DNA of 64,000 bases from contig NZ_MRDM01000010.1 in NCBI RefSeq assembly GCF_002008165.1, positions 120,541 through 184,540 on the forward strand, written 5' to 3'. A program made the translations under genes and the position numbers. The stretch is from Rhizobium laguerreae (GTDB taxonomy: Bacteria; Pseudomonadota; Alphaproteobacteria; Rhizobiales; Rhizobiaceae). Shown here one piece after another: positions 37,165-46,275 of the stretch (positions within the stretch are counted from its first letter, which is position 1; each line of letters opens with the position of its first letter). A model generated the notes under the pieces. It was not told the origin of the DNA. It searched no databases and worked only from the letters and a program-made list of their open reading frames with translations.

Positions 37165-37260
37165 CTTTAAAGTGGGGACAAAGGCCCGGAGAGGGGGATA
37201 AGGCCTTTGTCCAAGCCTGACGCGGCGGGGGACAAGCCGGTAATCAGACCCGCGGCGCAA
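37123..37260 (-). ncRNA. Candidate trans-acting small RNA with two anti-Shine-Dalgarno loops
   Basis: On the minus strand a perfect 11-base stem GGACAAAGGCC/GGCCTTTGTCC (37176-37212) exposes the loop TTATCCCCCTCTCCG, followed 11 bases later by the terminator hairpin with loop AACCTCCA. Two CU-rich loops able to pair with ribosome binding sites, ending in an intrinsic terminator, is the design of alphaproteobacterial small RNAs such as the alpha-r14 group. The exact family and the 5' end were not established; the region 37213-37551 shows no gene. Confidence 0.55.
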
Positions 37261-37551
37261 TCAAGCGCCGGTGACATGGATTTGTGCCTTAGAATGTGGT
37301 TTTTCAAGGGAGGGCCATCGTTACAAATCGGTAACAGTTTGGTGAGCCGGAATCCCTGCCGCACAATTCCTGAGATCGGAATCGATGGAAGGATAAAATT
37401 ATGCAGCAACGCCAAGTGCCCAGCGTCCTTTGCACGTCCGAAAATGCGCGCGGCGACGTAGTGCTCCGAGCGCCATAATCCTTTTCGCGCGCCGAACTTT
37501 ATGCCGAACTCCATATGGACCTCGTCCCATGCCCGCGCTATCCATGCACGC

Positions 37552-40551
37552 ATGAAAAAAGGCGATCACCTCTTCCTAGTCGATGGTTCCGGATTCATCT
37601 TCCGGGCGTTTCATGCACTGCCGCCGCTGACCCGCAAGACCGACGGCCTGCCGATCGGCGCCGTGTCCGGTTTCTGCAACATGCTGTGGAAGCTGCTGAG
37701 GGACGCGCGCAATACCGATGTCGGCGTGACCCCGACGCATCTTGCCGTCATCTTCGATTATTCCGCCAAGACGTTTCGCAAGGATCTCTACAACGCCTAC
37801 AAGGCGAACCGCTCCGCGCCGCCGGAAGAGCTCATCCCGCAATTCGGCCTTATAAGAGAGGCGACCCGCGCCTTCAATCTGCCCTGCATCGAGACCGAAG
37901 GCTTCGAGGCCGACGACATCATCGCCACCTATGCCCGCCAGGCCGAAGCGACCGGCGCCGATGTCACCATCGTCTCCTCCGACAAGGATCTGATGCAGCT
38001 CGTCAGCCCCAATGTCCATATGTATGACAGCATGAAGGACAAGCAGATCGGAATTCCCGATGTCATCGAGAAATGGGGCGTGCCGCCGGAAAAGATGATC
38101 GACCTGCAGGCGATGACCGGCGATTCGGTCGACAATGTTCCCGGCATTCCCGGCATCGGCCCGAAAACCGCCGCCCAACTTCTCGAGGAATACGGCGATC
38201 TCGATACGCTGCTCGAACGCGCCACCGAGATCAAGCAGGTCAAGCGCCGCGAGACGATCCTCGCCAATATCGACATGGCCAGGCTCTCGCGCGATCTCGT
38301 GCGGTTGCGCACCGATGTGCCGCTCGATCTCGATCTCGACGGGCTGGTGCTTGAACCGCAGAACGGTCCGAAGCTGATCGGCTTCCTGAAGACGATGGAA
38401 TTCACCACGCTGACGCGCCGCGTCGCCGAAGCCTGCGATTGCGATGCGAGCGCCATCGAACCGGCGATCGTCCGCATCGAATGGGGTGAGACGGCCCGCG
38501 GCCCGGATCTCGATGCGGCCGAGCCCGAGCCCGTTGCCGGCGGCATCCCCGATGTTTCCGGCGAATCCGTGCCGGTGCCGCCGCGTGCAAAGGCGAAGAC
38601 CGCGGTCGAAGGCGCCTTTTCGCCCGCCGATCTTGCCAAGGCGCGGGCCGAGGCCTTCGCGACGCTGCCCTTCGATCATTCGACCTATGTCACGATCCGT
38701 GACCTGGCGACCCTCGACCGCTGGATCGCCGATGCGCGCGCCACCGGCCTCGTTGCTTTCGATACCGAGACCACCTCGCTGGATGCGATGCAGGCCGAGC
38801 TTGTCGGCATTTCGCTGGCGATCGCGGACAATACGGCCGATCCCACCGGCACGAAGATCCGTGCCGCCTATGTGCCGCTCGTCCATAAGAACGGCGTTGG
38901 CGATCTACTCGGCGGCGGCCTTGCCGAAAACCAGATCCCGATGGGCGATGCCCTGCCACGGCTGAAGGCATTGCTGGAAGACGAATCGGTTCTCAAGGTC
39001 GCCCAGAACCTGAAATACGATTACCTGCTGATGAAGCGCTACGGCATCGAGACCAGGAGTTTCGACGACACGATGCTGATCTCCTACGTGCTCGATGCCG
39101 GCACCGGCGCGCATGGCATGGACCCGCTCTCGGAAAAATTCCTCGGCCATACGCCGATCCCCTACAAGAACGTGGCGGGCAGCGGTAAGGCGAACGTCAC
39201 CTTCGATCTGGTCGATATCGACCGCGCCACCCACTATGCCGCCGAAGATGCCGAGGTGACGCTGCGCCTCTGGCTGGTGCTGAAGCCGCGTCTGGCGGCG
39301 GCGGGATTGACCAGCGTCTATGAACGGTTGGAGCGGCCGCTATTGCCGGTGCTGGCGCGTATGGAAGCGCGCGGCATCACCGTCGACCGGCAGATCCTGT
39401 CGCGCCTCTCCGGCGAGCTGGCCCAGAGTGCAGCAAGGCTGGAGGACGAGATTTACGTGCTGGCCGGCGAACGGTTCAACATCGGCTCGCCGAAGCAGCT
39501 GGGCGATATCCTGTTCGGCAAGATGGGCCTTGCCGGCGGCAACAAGACGAAGACAGGCCAATGGTCCACCTCCGCGCAGGTGCTCGAGGATCTGGCCGCC
39601 GCCGGTTTCGAATTGCCACGCAAGATCGTCGACTGGCGCCAGGTCACCAAGCTGAAATCCACCTATACCGACGCGCTTCCGGGTTACGTTCACCCCGAGA
39701 CAAAGCGGGTCCACACCTCCTACTCGCTGGCATCGACCACCACGGGGCGCCTGTCCTCGTCCGAGCCGAACCTGCAGAACATTCCGGTGCGCACCGCAGA
39801 AGGCCGCAAGATCCGCACCGCCTTCATCTCGACGCCTGGCCACAAGCTGATCTCTGCCGACTACAGCCAGATCGAACTGCGCGTGCTTGCCCATGTGGCC
39901 GAGATCCCGCAACTGACCAAGGCCTTCGAAGATGGCGTCGACATCCACGCCATGACGGCGTCGGAAATGTTCGGCGTGCCGGTGGAAGGCATGCCGGGCG
40001 AGGTGCGCCGCCGCGCCAAGGCGATCAATTTCGGCATCATCTACGGCATCTCGGCCTTCGGGCTTGCCAATCAGCTTTCGATCGAGCGTTCGGAAGCCGG
40101 CGACTACATCAAGAAGTATTTCGAGCGTTTCCCCGGCATCCGCGACTATATGGAAAGCCGAAAGGCCATGGCGCGCGACAAGGGTTACGTCGAAACGATC
40201 TTCGGCCGCCGCATCAACTATCCCGAAATCCGCTCGTCCAATCCATCCGTGCGCGCCTTCAACGAGCGTGCGGCGATCAACGCGCCGATCCAGGGCTCGG
40301 CTGCCGACGTCATCCGCCGGGCAATGATCAAGATAGAGCCGGCGCTTGTCGAAGTCGGCCTTGCCGATCGCGTCCGCATGCTGCTGCAGGTGCATGACGA
40401 ACTCATCTTCGAGGTCGAGGACGAGGATGTCGAAAAGGCGATGCCTGTCATCGTCTCGGTCATGGAAAACGCCACCATGCCGGCACTGGAAATGCGCGTG
40501 CCGCTGAGGGTCGATGCCCGCGCCGCCACCAATTGGGACGAGGCGCATTAA
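37552..40551 (+). CDS. polA: DNA polymerase I
   Basis: 999 residues from ATG 37552 (MKKGDHLFLVDGSGFIFRAF); an in-frame ATG at 37501 is possible, but the family begins here. Three domains: 5' nuclease (1 to about 290, FEADDIIATYARQ, VPGIPGIGPKTA), 3'-5' exonuclease with DTETTSLDAMQAELVG and YAAEDAEVT intact (about 390-590), and polymerase with motifs A (SADYSQIELRVLAH), B (RRRAKAINFGIIYGIS) and C (LQVHDELIFEVE). It fills repair gaps and removes RNA primers. It stands alone, and a dispersed repeat begins at its stop codon. Confidence 0.98.
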   Translation: MKKGDHLFLVDGSGFIFRAFHALPPLTRKTDGLPIGAVSGFCNMLWKLLRDARNTDVGVTPTHLAVIFDYSAKTFRKDLYNAYKANRSAPPEELIPQFGLIREATRAFNLPCIETEGFEADDIIATYARQAEATGADVTIVSSDKDLMQLVSPNVHMYDSMKDKQIGIPDVIEKWGVPPEKMIDLQAMTGDSVDNVPGIPGIGPKTAAQLLEEYGDLDTLLERATEIKQVKRRETILANIDMARLSRDLVRLRTDVPLDLDLDGLVLEPQNGPKLIGFLKTMEFTTLTRRVAEACDCDASAIEPAIVRIEWGETARGPDLDAAEPEPVAGGIPDVSGESVPVPPRAKAKTAVEGAFSPADLAKARAEAFATLPFDHSTYVTIRDLATLDRWIADARATGLVAFDTETTSLDAMQAELVGISLAIADNTADPTGTKIRAAYVPLVHKNGVGDLLGGGLAENQIPMGDALPRLKALLEDESVLKVAQNLKYDYLLMKRYGIETRSFDDTMLISYVLDAGTGAHGMDPLSEKFLGHTPIPYKNVAGSGKANVTFDLVDIDRATHYAAEDAEVTLRLWLVLKPRLAAAGLTSVYERLERPLLPVLARMEARGITVDRQILSRLSGELAQSAARLEDEIYVLAGERFNIGSPKQLGDILFGKMGLAGGNKTKTGQWSTSAQVLEDLAAAGFELPRKIVDWRQVTKLKSTYTDALPGYVHPETKRVHTSYSLASTTTGRLSSSEPNLQNIPVRTAEGRKIRTAFISTPGHKLISADYSQIELRVLAHVAEIPQLTKAFEDGVDIHAMTASEMFGVPVEGMPGEVRRRAKAINFGIIYGISAFGLANQLSIERSEAGDYIKKYFERFPGIRDYMESRKAMARDKGYVETIFGRRINYPEIRSSNPSVRAFNERAAINAPIQGSAADVIRRAMIKIEPALVEVGLADRVRMLLQVHDELIFEVEDEDVEKAMPVIVSVMENATMPALEMRVPLRVDARAATNWDEAH

Positions 40552-40601
40552 AAGCATGTCGCGCAAAACTGTGCGGCGGTTTTGCGACAACAACATGCGT
40601 G
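40551..40601. repeat. Dispersed hairpin repeat, copy 3
   Basis: AAAGCATGTCGCGCAAAACTGTGCGGCGGTTTTGCGACAACAACATGCG: the ends (GCATGT/ACATGC) and inner arms (TCGCGCAAAA/TTTTGCGACA) pair. It starts on the last base of the polA stop codon and is followed by a segment (40610-40660) like that after copy 2. Confidence 0.7.
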
Positions 40602-40827
40602 GAAATAAAGCCTGAAGCGGCAGCAGCGAATCTGAAAGATCGCGACGCGCTTTCGAGCACCTCCCCAAAATTGGCAAAGATTTTTCTCACTGCCTGAACG
40701 CATTGAAAGTGCAGCGATTTATCCAAACGGGCCGTATCGGAACGATACGGCAGGAAGGAACTTATTAACCTTCCTTTTCTATCCCGGTAGGGTCGTAATT
40801 TGCAAAGCATGAGTGAGTAGCGGACGC

Positions 40828-43155
40828 ATGCGTTTTCCCAGAACCAATTTGACGGATGCCGGAGATTTTTCCAGCGAGATTGAAACGGACCTTCCGGAGG
40901 AAAACCCAGGGGAGAAGCCGGCGGCGCCCATCTGGCAGAGCAACTTTTCCCTCGCGCCGAACGTCCGTTTCACCCGCACGCCGGAAACGCTGATCAGCAG
41001 GCGGCGCGCGCCGAATGAGCCGGTTCGCGATGATTCGCAGATTGGACAGCAGGCGATACGGATAGAGCCGGTTGCCGTCGACGTGCCGTTCGATATCTAT
41101 CTGCCGGAGCCGGACGAAATTTCCGCAGCACCGCACAGGATCGAACTGCAGCAGGCACCTTTGCTTGACGAGCCCGACGCGCCCGCCTTCCGCGCCAGCG
41201 CCGAGCTTTCCTCCATTTCGGATTTCGCCTTCTGGGAAGTCATGGCCTTCGAAGAGGCCGAGCCGGTTCGCACGCCGCCGTTGATATCCTTCCCGAAGAC
41301 CGAGACTTCGCCCGAATCGATCACGTCGCTGTTCCGGATCATGGAATGGCGCCCCGGCCGGCCGGCCCCCGCTCCCGTCGTCTCCCGCCCGGCCCCGCAG
41401 CCCGCCGCGGTCTCCGCGAAGGTTGCCGTGCGCCCTGCTGCTGCCATATCCCTGGAAAAGCCCAGGCGCATTGCTGTCGAGGCACCGGTCGCGCCGGCCC
41501 CCCGGGCTGCGCCGGCTCCTCACATCGCATCGCCCCCTCAGGTCGCGCCGGCGCCGCAGCGCACGCCGCCCGTCGCTGCGGTCCTGCCATCGCCGCGCCT
41601 GGCCGTGAGGCCCGAAAGGATCGACGCATCCGGCTACGAATTCCCGCCGCGTGCCCTTCTACAGGAGCCTCCGGAACGCCTCGGCGAGATCATGTCGCAG
41701 GAGACGTTGGAGCAGAATGCCGGGCTTCTCGAAAGCGTGCTGGAAGATTTCGGCATCAAGGGCGAGATCATCCATGTCCGTCCCGGCCCCGTCGTCACCC
41801 TCTATGAATTCGAGCCGGCGCCGGGTGTGAAATCCTCGCGCGTCATCGGCCTTGCCGATGATATCGCCCGCTCTATGTCGGCGCTCTCTGCCCGCGTTGC
41901 CGTGGTCCCCGGCCGCAACGTCATCGGCATCGAATTGCCGAATGTCACACGCGAAACCGTTTACTTCCGCGAGATGATCGAGAGCCAGGATTTCGAGAAG
42001 AGTGGCTACAAGCTGGCGCTCGGCCTCGGCAAGACCATCGGCGGCGAACCTGTCATTGCTGAGCTCGCCAAGATGCCGCATCTGCTCGTCGCCGGCACCA
42101 CCGGCTCCGGCAAGTCGGTCGCCATCAATACGATGATCCTGTCGCTGCTCTACCGCATGACGCCGGAACAGTGCCGCCTGATCATGGTCGATCCGAAGAT
42201 GCTCGAACTGTCCGTCTATGACGGCATCCCGCATCTGCTGACGCCCGTCGTCACCGATCCGAAAAAGGCGGTCATGGCGCTGAAATGGGCCGTGCGCGAA
42301 ATGGAAGAGCGCTATCGCAAGATGTCGCGCCTTGGTGTCCGCAACATCGACGGTTACAACGACCGCGTCGCCCAGGCCCGCGAAAAGGGCGAGACCATCC
42401 ATGTCATGGTCCAGGTCGGCTTCGACAAGGGCACCGGCACTCCGATCGAGGAAAGCCAGGCACTGGACCTGACGCCGATGCCTTATATCGTCGTCATCGT
42501 CGACGAGATGGCCGACCTGATGATGGTCGCCGGCAAGGACATCGAAGGTGCGATCCAACGCCTCGCCCAGATGGCGCGAGCCGCCGGCATCCATCTGATC
42601 ATGGCGACACAGCGTCCGTCGGTCGACGTCATCACCGGCACGATCAAGGCAAATTTCCCGACCCGCATCTCCTTCCAGGTGACCTCGAAGATCGACAGCC
42701 GCACCATTCTCGGCGAACAGGGCGCCGAGCAATTGCTCGGTCAGGGAGATATGCTGCATATGCAGGGCGGCGGGCGGATTTCCCGTGTCCACGGTCCCTT
42801 CGTCTCGGATGTCGAAGTGGAAAAGGTCGTTGCCCATCTGAAGACCCAGGGCCGCCCGGAATATCTCGACACCGTCACCGCCGATGAGGAGGAAGAGACG
42901 GACGAGGAAGAAGCCGGCGCCGTCTTCGACAAGAGCGCCATGGCTTCGGAGGATGGCAACGAGCTTTACGAGCAGGCGGTCAAGGTCGTCATGCGTGACA
43001 AGAAATGCTCGACCTCCTACATCCAGCGCCGCCTCGGCATCGGCTACAACCGCGCTGCCTCATTGGTGGAACGCATGGAAAAGGAAGGCCTCGTCGGCCC
43101 CGCCAACCATGTCGGCAAGCGCGAGATCGTATCGGGACGGGGCGACGGCGAGTAA
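40828..43155 (+). CDS. FtsK/SpoIIIE-family DNA translocase lacking membrane helices
   Basis: 775 residues from ATG 40828 (GTG 40813 is an alternative). Residues 1 to about 265 are soluble and low complexity, Pro/Ala rich after 190; no hydrophobic helix is present, unlike classical FtsK. The motor domain follows: alpha part ([20 protein letters not shown]), Walker [18 protein letters not shown] near 425, Walker [15 protein letters not shown] and the gamma winged helix that reads KOPS ([20 protein letters not shown]). It should pump DNA during chromosome segregation but cannot anchor at the septum by itself. Confidence 0.94.
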   Translation: MRFPRTNLTDAGDFSSEIETDLPEENPGEKPAAPIWQSNFSLAPNVRFTRTPETLISRRRAPNEPVRDDSQIGQQAIRIEPVAVDVPFDIYLPEPDEISAAPHRIELQQAPLLDEPDAPAFRASAELSSISDFAFWEVMAFEEAEPVRTPPLISFPKTETSPESITSLFRIMEWRPGRPAPAPVVSRPAPQPAAVSAKVAVRPAAAISLEKPRRIAVEAPVAPAPRAAPAPHIASPPQVAPAPQRTPPVAAVLPSPRLAVRPERIDASGYEFPPRALLQEPPERLGEIMSQETLEQNAGLLESVLEDFGIKGEIIHVRPGPVVTLYEFEPAPGVKSSRVIGLADDIARSMSALSARVAVVPGRNVIGIELPNVTRETVYFREMIESQDFEKSGYKLALGLGKTIGGEPVIAELAKMPHLLVAGTTGSGKSVAINTMILSLLYRMTPEQCRLIMVDPKMLELSVYDGIPHLLTPVVTDPKKAVMALKWAVREMEERYRKMSRLGVRNIDGYNDRVAQAREKGETIHVMVQVGFDKGTGTPIEESQALDLTPMPYIVVIVDEMADLMMVAGKDIEGAIQRLAQMARAAGIHLIMATQRPSVDVITGTIKANFPTRISFQVTSKIDSRTILGEQGAEQLLGQGDMLHMQGGGRISRVHGPFVSDVEVEKVVAHLKTQGRPEYLDTVTADEEEETDEEEAGAVFDKSAMASEDGNELYEQAVKVVMRDKKCSTSYIQRRLGIGYNRAASLVERMEKEGLVGPANHVGKREIVSGRGDGE

Positions 43156-43190
43156 TCGCCGGCGGCCAGGGCGTCTGACGGATTCCTGTC

Positions 43191-43694
43191 TTACATCATC
43201 GAGGCAGCCAGCCGAACCGTCTCGCTGACAAACTCGGTCTTTCCGCCGGTATAAAAATCCCAATCGCCGTCTGCCTCCGCAGCCAGCTGGCGTTTCAAAT
43301 CGGCATAGGCCTTGGCCCTCACGGTGTGATCCCTGAGATAATCGCGAAACAGAATGTGCTCCCGATGCGCGCGATTATTAGGCCCGCAAAGATAGAGCTT
43401 GAAGCCATAACCTTCACGATCGCGCGTGAAGGCCCAGCGTTGCTCTCCTGTATCGCCGTGGAAGACGAAATCCGCCGCGCGCACGACCTCGATCGCCGCC
43501 GGCAGGAATGCCTCGGATATCATCACGGCATCGAGGTCGATCTTCGGCTTGGCCGCCAGGCCAGCCACTGATGTGCTGCCGATATGATCGATGGAAAGCA
43601 GGCAGTCGCCGAGCAACGCGGAGACCTCGGTGCTGATCTCGGCAAACAGCCGCGGCCAGGAAGGATCGTAGTCGACCACCTTGATGGCGCGCAT
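43191..43694 (-). CDS. GrpB-family (UPF0157) protein
   Basis: 167 residues. The family motif of the nucleotidyltransferase-like fold is intact: SIDHIGSTSVAGLAAKPKID with following aspartates (D-x-D/AVMI), VVDYDPSWPRLFAEIS at the start and HREHILFRDYLRDH in the middle. GrpB proteins have no firm function; some are fused to dephospho-CoA kinase. It lies 19 bases after phnN on the same strand and may be the last gene of the phosphonate operon by read-through. Convergent with ftsK. Confidence 0.88.
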   Translation of the reverse strand: MRAIKVVDYDPSWPRLFAEISTEVSALLGDCLLSIDHIGSTSVAGLAAKPKIDLDAVMISEAFLPAAIEVVRAADFVFHGDTGEQRWAFTRDREGYGFKLYLCGPNNRAHREHILFRDYLRDHTVRAKAYADLKRQLAAEADGDWDFYTGGKTEFVSETVRLAASMM

Positions 43695-43713
43695 GCCCTT
43701 CCTCTCGATCTGG

Positions 43714-44310
43714 TCAGGGCGCCTTGGTCAGCAATCCGTCGAGGATCTCGATCATCTTCTGCTCGGCCTCTTCGAGCGAGCCGCTATTGTCGAGCTCCAC
43801 CACGTCGTATTCGCCACGCACCGTCAGTGGTCCGCGGGCAAGCCGGGCCATAATATCCTCATGCGTCTCGCGGCCGCGCGCCTCCAGCCGGCCGGCGAGC
43901 ACTTCGGCGCGGGCGGTGACGTTGATGACCTTCAGCCGCGGGAATGCGGCCTGGAAACGGTGAAGCGCCGAGCGTGAACCGTTGGCGACGACAATGTGAC
44001 CTCGCGACAGCGCCACCGAAACCTCGGCCGGAATGCCGTATTTCAGGCCGTGCGCTTCCCACCAGACGGCGAAGGAGCCTGACTGTTCCATGGAGGCAAA
44101 CCCTTCGAGGGAGACGGAAAGATGGTCTTCGCCGCCGGCGTCACGGTGACGGGTGATGACGCGGCGGACGAAATGCACATCGTCGCGGCCTTTGAAACGC
44201 CGGGCCGCGAGGTTCATCAGCGTGTCCTTGCCGGCCCCGCTCGGTCCGACGACGACGACCATGATGCCGCGCTCGGCTCCGGCTCCGGGGTGGGGTTCGT
44301 GCGACATCAT
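43714..44310 (-). CDS. phnN: Ribose 1,5-bisphosphate phosphokinase
   Basis: 198 residues. P-loop VVVVGPSGAGKDTLMNLAAR (about 17-36) and guanylate-kinase-like fold; the lid region includes TARAEVLAGRLEARGRETHE. PhnN phosphorylates ribose 1,5-bisphosphate to PRPP, the last step of C-P lyase carbon recovery. Its start overlaps the phnM stop by four bases. Confidence 0.95.
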   Translation of the reverse strand: MMSHEPHPGAGAERGIMVVVVGPSGAGKDTLMNLAARRFKGRDDVHFVRRVITRHRDAGGEDHLSVSLEGFASMEQSGSFAVWWEAHGLKYGIPAEVSVALSRGHIVVANGSRSALHRFQAAFPRLKVINVTARAEVLAGRLEARGRETHEDIMARLARGPLTVRGEYDVVELDNSGSLEEAEQKMIEILDGLLTKAP

Positions 44311-45446
44311 GCGACACGGCGTCCCTGGCGCCAGACTGAGCGTGTCACCGGCACGCCATGCGAACGGTGGACGCGCACGAGATCGGCGCGCAGCCCCGCC
44401 GCGATCCGGCCGCGGTCATCGAGGCTGACGGTACGGGCTGGCGTCGACGTGACCATGGCGATCGCCTTCGGCAGGCTGATGCTCTCGACTTCGTCGGCGA
44501 GGATGAAGGGCGCATGCAGCAGGCTGAGCGGCACGTAGTCGGAGGAAAGCACGTCGAGCACGCCCATCTCGGCAAGGTCGCGGGCGGCGATATTGCCGGA
44601 ATGGGATTTGCCGCGCACGATGTTTGGCGCCCCCATCAGCACGCTCATGCCATGTCCGTGCGACGCCCGGGCGGCATCGAAGCTAGTCGGGAATTCGGCC
44701 AGGCGCACGCCGTTGTCGATCGCCTCGTCGACATGCGAGAGCGTCGCATCATCATGGCTTGCCACGGTGATGCCGCGCTCGGCGCAGACCTTGGCGATGG
44801 CGTTGCGGTGCGGCGTCGAATTGCGCGCCGATTCTGCCTGGCGCTTGGCGACGAAACGCGCGAAGGCCTCGTCGCTGAGCCCCCGCTTCTTCTGGTAGTA
44901 GAAAATATACTGATCCATCGTCTGGAATTGCCGCTGGCCGGGCGCATGATCCATCAGCGAGACGAGCCGCACATGCCGGTCGTTTTCGAAATCGGCGAAA
45001 TGTTCGAGCACATTGTCGGCCGAGACCTCGCAGCGCAAATGGATGAGGTGCTCGGCGCGCAGCCTGCCTTCCGTCTCCGCCGACTGGATGGCATCGGCCA
45101 TCTCGCGCATCTCGCCATGTTCGAAGCCGCCATCCTCGTCCGCCCCCATACGCAGGCAGTCGAACACCGTGGTGATGCCTGAGGTGACGATCTGGGCGTC
45201 ATGCGCCTGGATGGCGGCGGTCTTGTTCCAGCGAATGCCGGGGCGCGGCTGATAATGCCCTTCGAGGTGGTCGGTGTGCAGCTCGACAAGGCCGGGAATG
45301 ATGTAGTCGCCTTCGAAATCTTCGCCGGCTACCGAGTTGCCCCCGGAAATGTCGGCAATCTTTCCGTCGCGAATGAGGATCGAGCCTGAGAGGATGTCAT
45401 CCTCGAGAACGATGCGGGCATTGGAAAACACGGTCTCTTTGCTCAT
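44307..45446 (-). CDS. phnM: Alpha-D-ribose 1-methylphosphonate 5-triphosphate diphosphatase
   Basis: 379 residues from ATG 45446. An amidohydrolase-fold metalloenzyme: metal ligands in ELHTDHLEGHYQPRPGIRWN (H57, D59, H60), further histidines in HLRCEVSADN and SHDDATLSHVDEAID, and the late motif LSSDYVPLSLLHAPF. It releases pyrophosphate from the ribose-triphosphate phosphonate made by PhnGHIL, before PhnJ cuts the C-P bond. Between the DUF1045 gene (13 bases) and phnN (overlap). Confidence 0.96.
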   Translation of the reverse strand: MSKETVFSNARIVLEDDILSGSILIRDGKIADISGGNSVAGEDFEGDYIIPGLVELHTDHLEGHYQPRPGIRWNKTAAIQAHDAQIVTSGITTVFDCLRMGADEDGGFEHGEMREMADAIQSAETEGRLRAEHLIHLRCEVSADNVLEHFADFENDRHVRLVSLMDHAPGQRQFQTMDQYIFYYQKKRGLSDEAFARFVAKRQAESARNSTPHRNAIAKVCAERGITVASHDDATLSHVDEAIDNGVRLAEFPTSFDAARASHGHGMSVLMGAPNIVRGKSHSGNIAARDLAEMGVLDVLSSDYVPLSLLHAPFILADEVESISLPKAIAMVTSTPARTVSLDDRGRIAAGLRADLVRVHRSHGVPVTRSVWRQGRRVA

Positions 45447-45459
45447 GACGTCAGGTCTT

Positions 45460-46155
45460 TCAGCTTTTGGCGCCGGCAAGCGGCAGCCAGGAATGAACTT
45501 TGAATGGGGCGCCGCGCGTGTCCTCGATGAAGACGGCAAGGCCGGAAATCGAAAGCGGCCGGCCGGTGAAATCGGCAAAACGCTCGGTCAGGATCGCTTT
45601 CATCACCTCGGCGCGTGTCTCGGGCACCTGGCCGCTCAGTGTCATGTGAAAACCGAATTCCTCCATGACGTAAGGATAACCCCAGCGTTGCAGATGGGCG
45701 CGCTGGCTGTCGCTGAGCTTCTCCAGATTGCGCCGCGCCATATCGGCCTCGGAAAGTGCTGCGCGGAACGGCTCGAACGACCTTACCACCTTCGCGGCGA
45801 AATCCTGAAGAGGTCGATGAAGAGAACCGGGAACAAGGGCAAAAAAACGGCCGAGCTGGCCAAGCACAAGTTCAGGAATCTCGAAGGCTTGCGTGCGCTG
45901 GGCAAAATCCTCGGCAACGGCCATGAGATCCTTCTCGGTGACGGAGGAGGCGAGTGAGAACGGCGCCTTGATCGTGGCGTGAAAGCCGTAGCGGCGGGGG
46001 TCGGCGGTCAGCTCGAACTGTTCTGCAGCACCCAGCTGCTCATGTTCCGGTGCAGGATAGGTCTCGCCGGTGAAGGCATTGCGGCCGAGCCAGAACGAGG
46101 CCGCGCCGGTCAGGGGATCATCCTTCGGCGGCGAGAAATAGAGAGCGTAGCGCAA
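45460..46155 (-). CDS. DUF1045 phosphonate-metabolism protein (2H phosphoesterase-like)
   Basis: 231 residues from a TTG at 46155 (MRYALYFSPPKDDPL), chosen because AGGA lies eight bases before it and the family starts here. Two HxT motifs, H59-A-T61 (YGFHATIKAPF) and H170-M-T172 (FGFHMTLSGQ), are the hallmark of the 2H phosphoesterase superfamily. The family is found in C-P lyase operons. No PhnP gene is present in this cluster, so I infer that this protein may open the cyclic ribose 1,2-phosphate that PhnP handles in E. coli. Confidence 0.85.
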   Translation of the reverse strand: MRYALYFSPPKDDPLTGAASFWLGRNAFTGETYPAPEHEQLGAAEQFELTADPRRYGFHATIKAPFSLASSVTEKDLMAVAEDFAQRTQAFEIPELVLGQLGRFFALVPGSLHRPLQDFAAKVVRSFEPFRAALSEADMARRNLEKLSDSQRAHLQRWGYPYVMEEFGFHMTLSGQVPETRAEVMKAILTERFADFTGRPLSISGLAVFIEDTRGAPFKVHSWLPLAGAKS

Positions 46156-46275
46156 GGCTTTTATCCTGGGGATCGTCCAAACGGGGGAGCGCACTGTGCA
46201 GTGATTTGGCGGCGAACCGCAAGCAGGCTCCCGGCTAAAAGATTTCCGTGACAGAATGATGATGGCGTCAATTCG

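Noticed and set aside
37167-37553. Minus-strand open frame before polA
   Set aside because: It covers the small-RNA candidate, lacks a ribosome site and has no protein-like motif; the RNA structure explains the region better.
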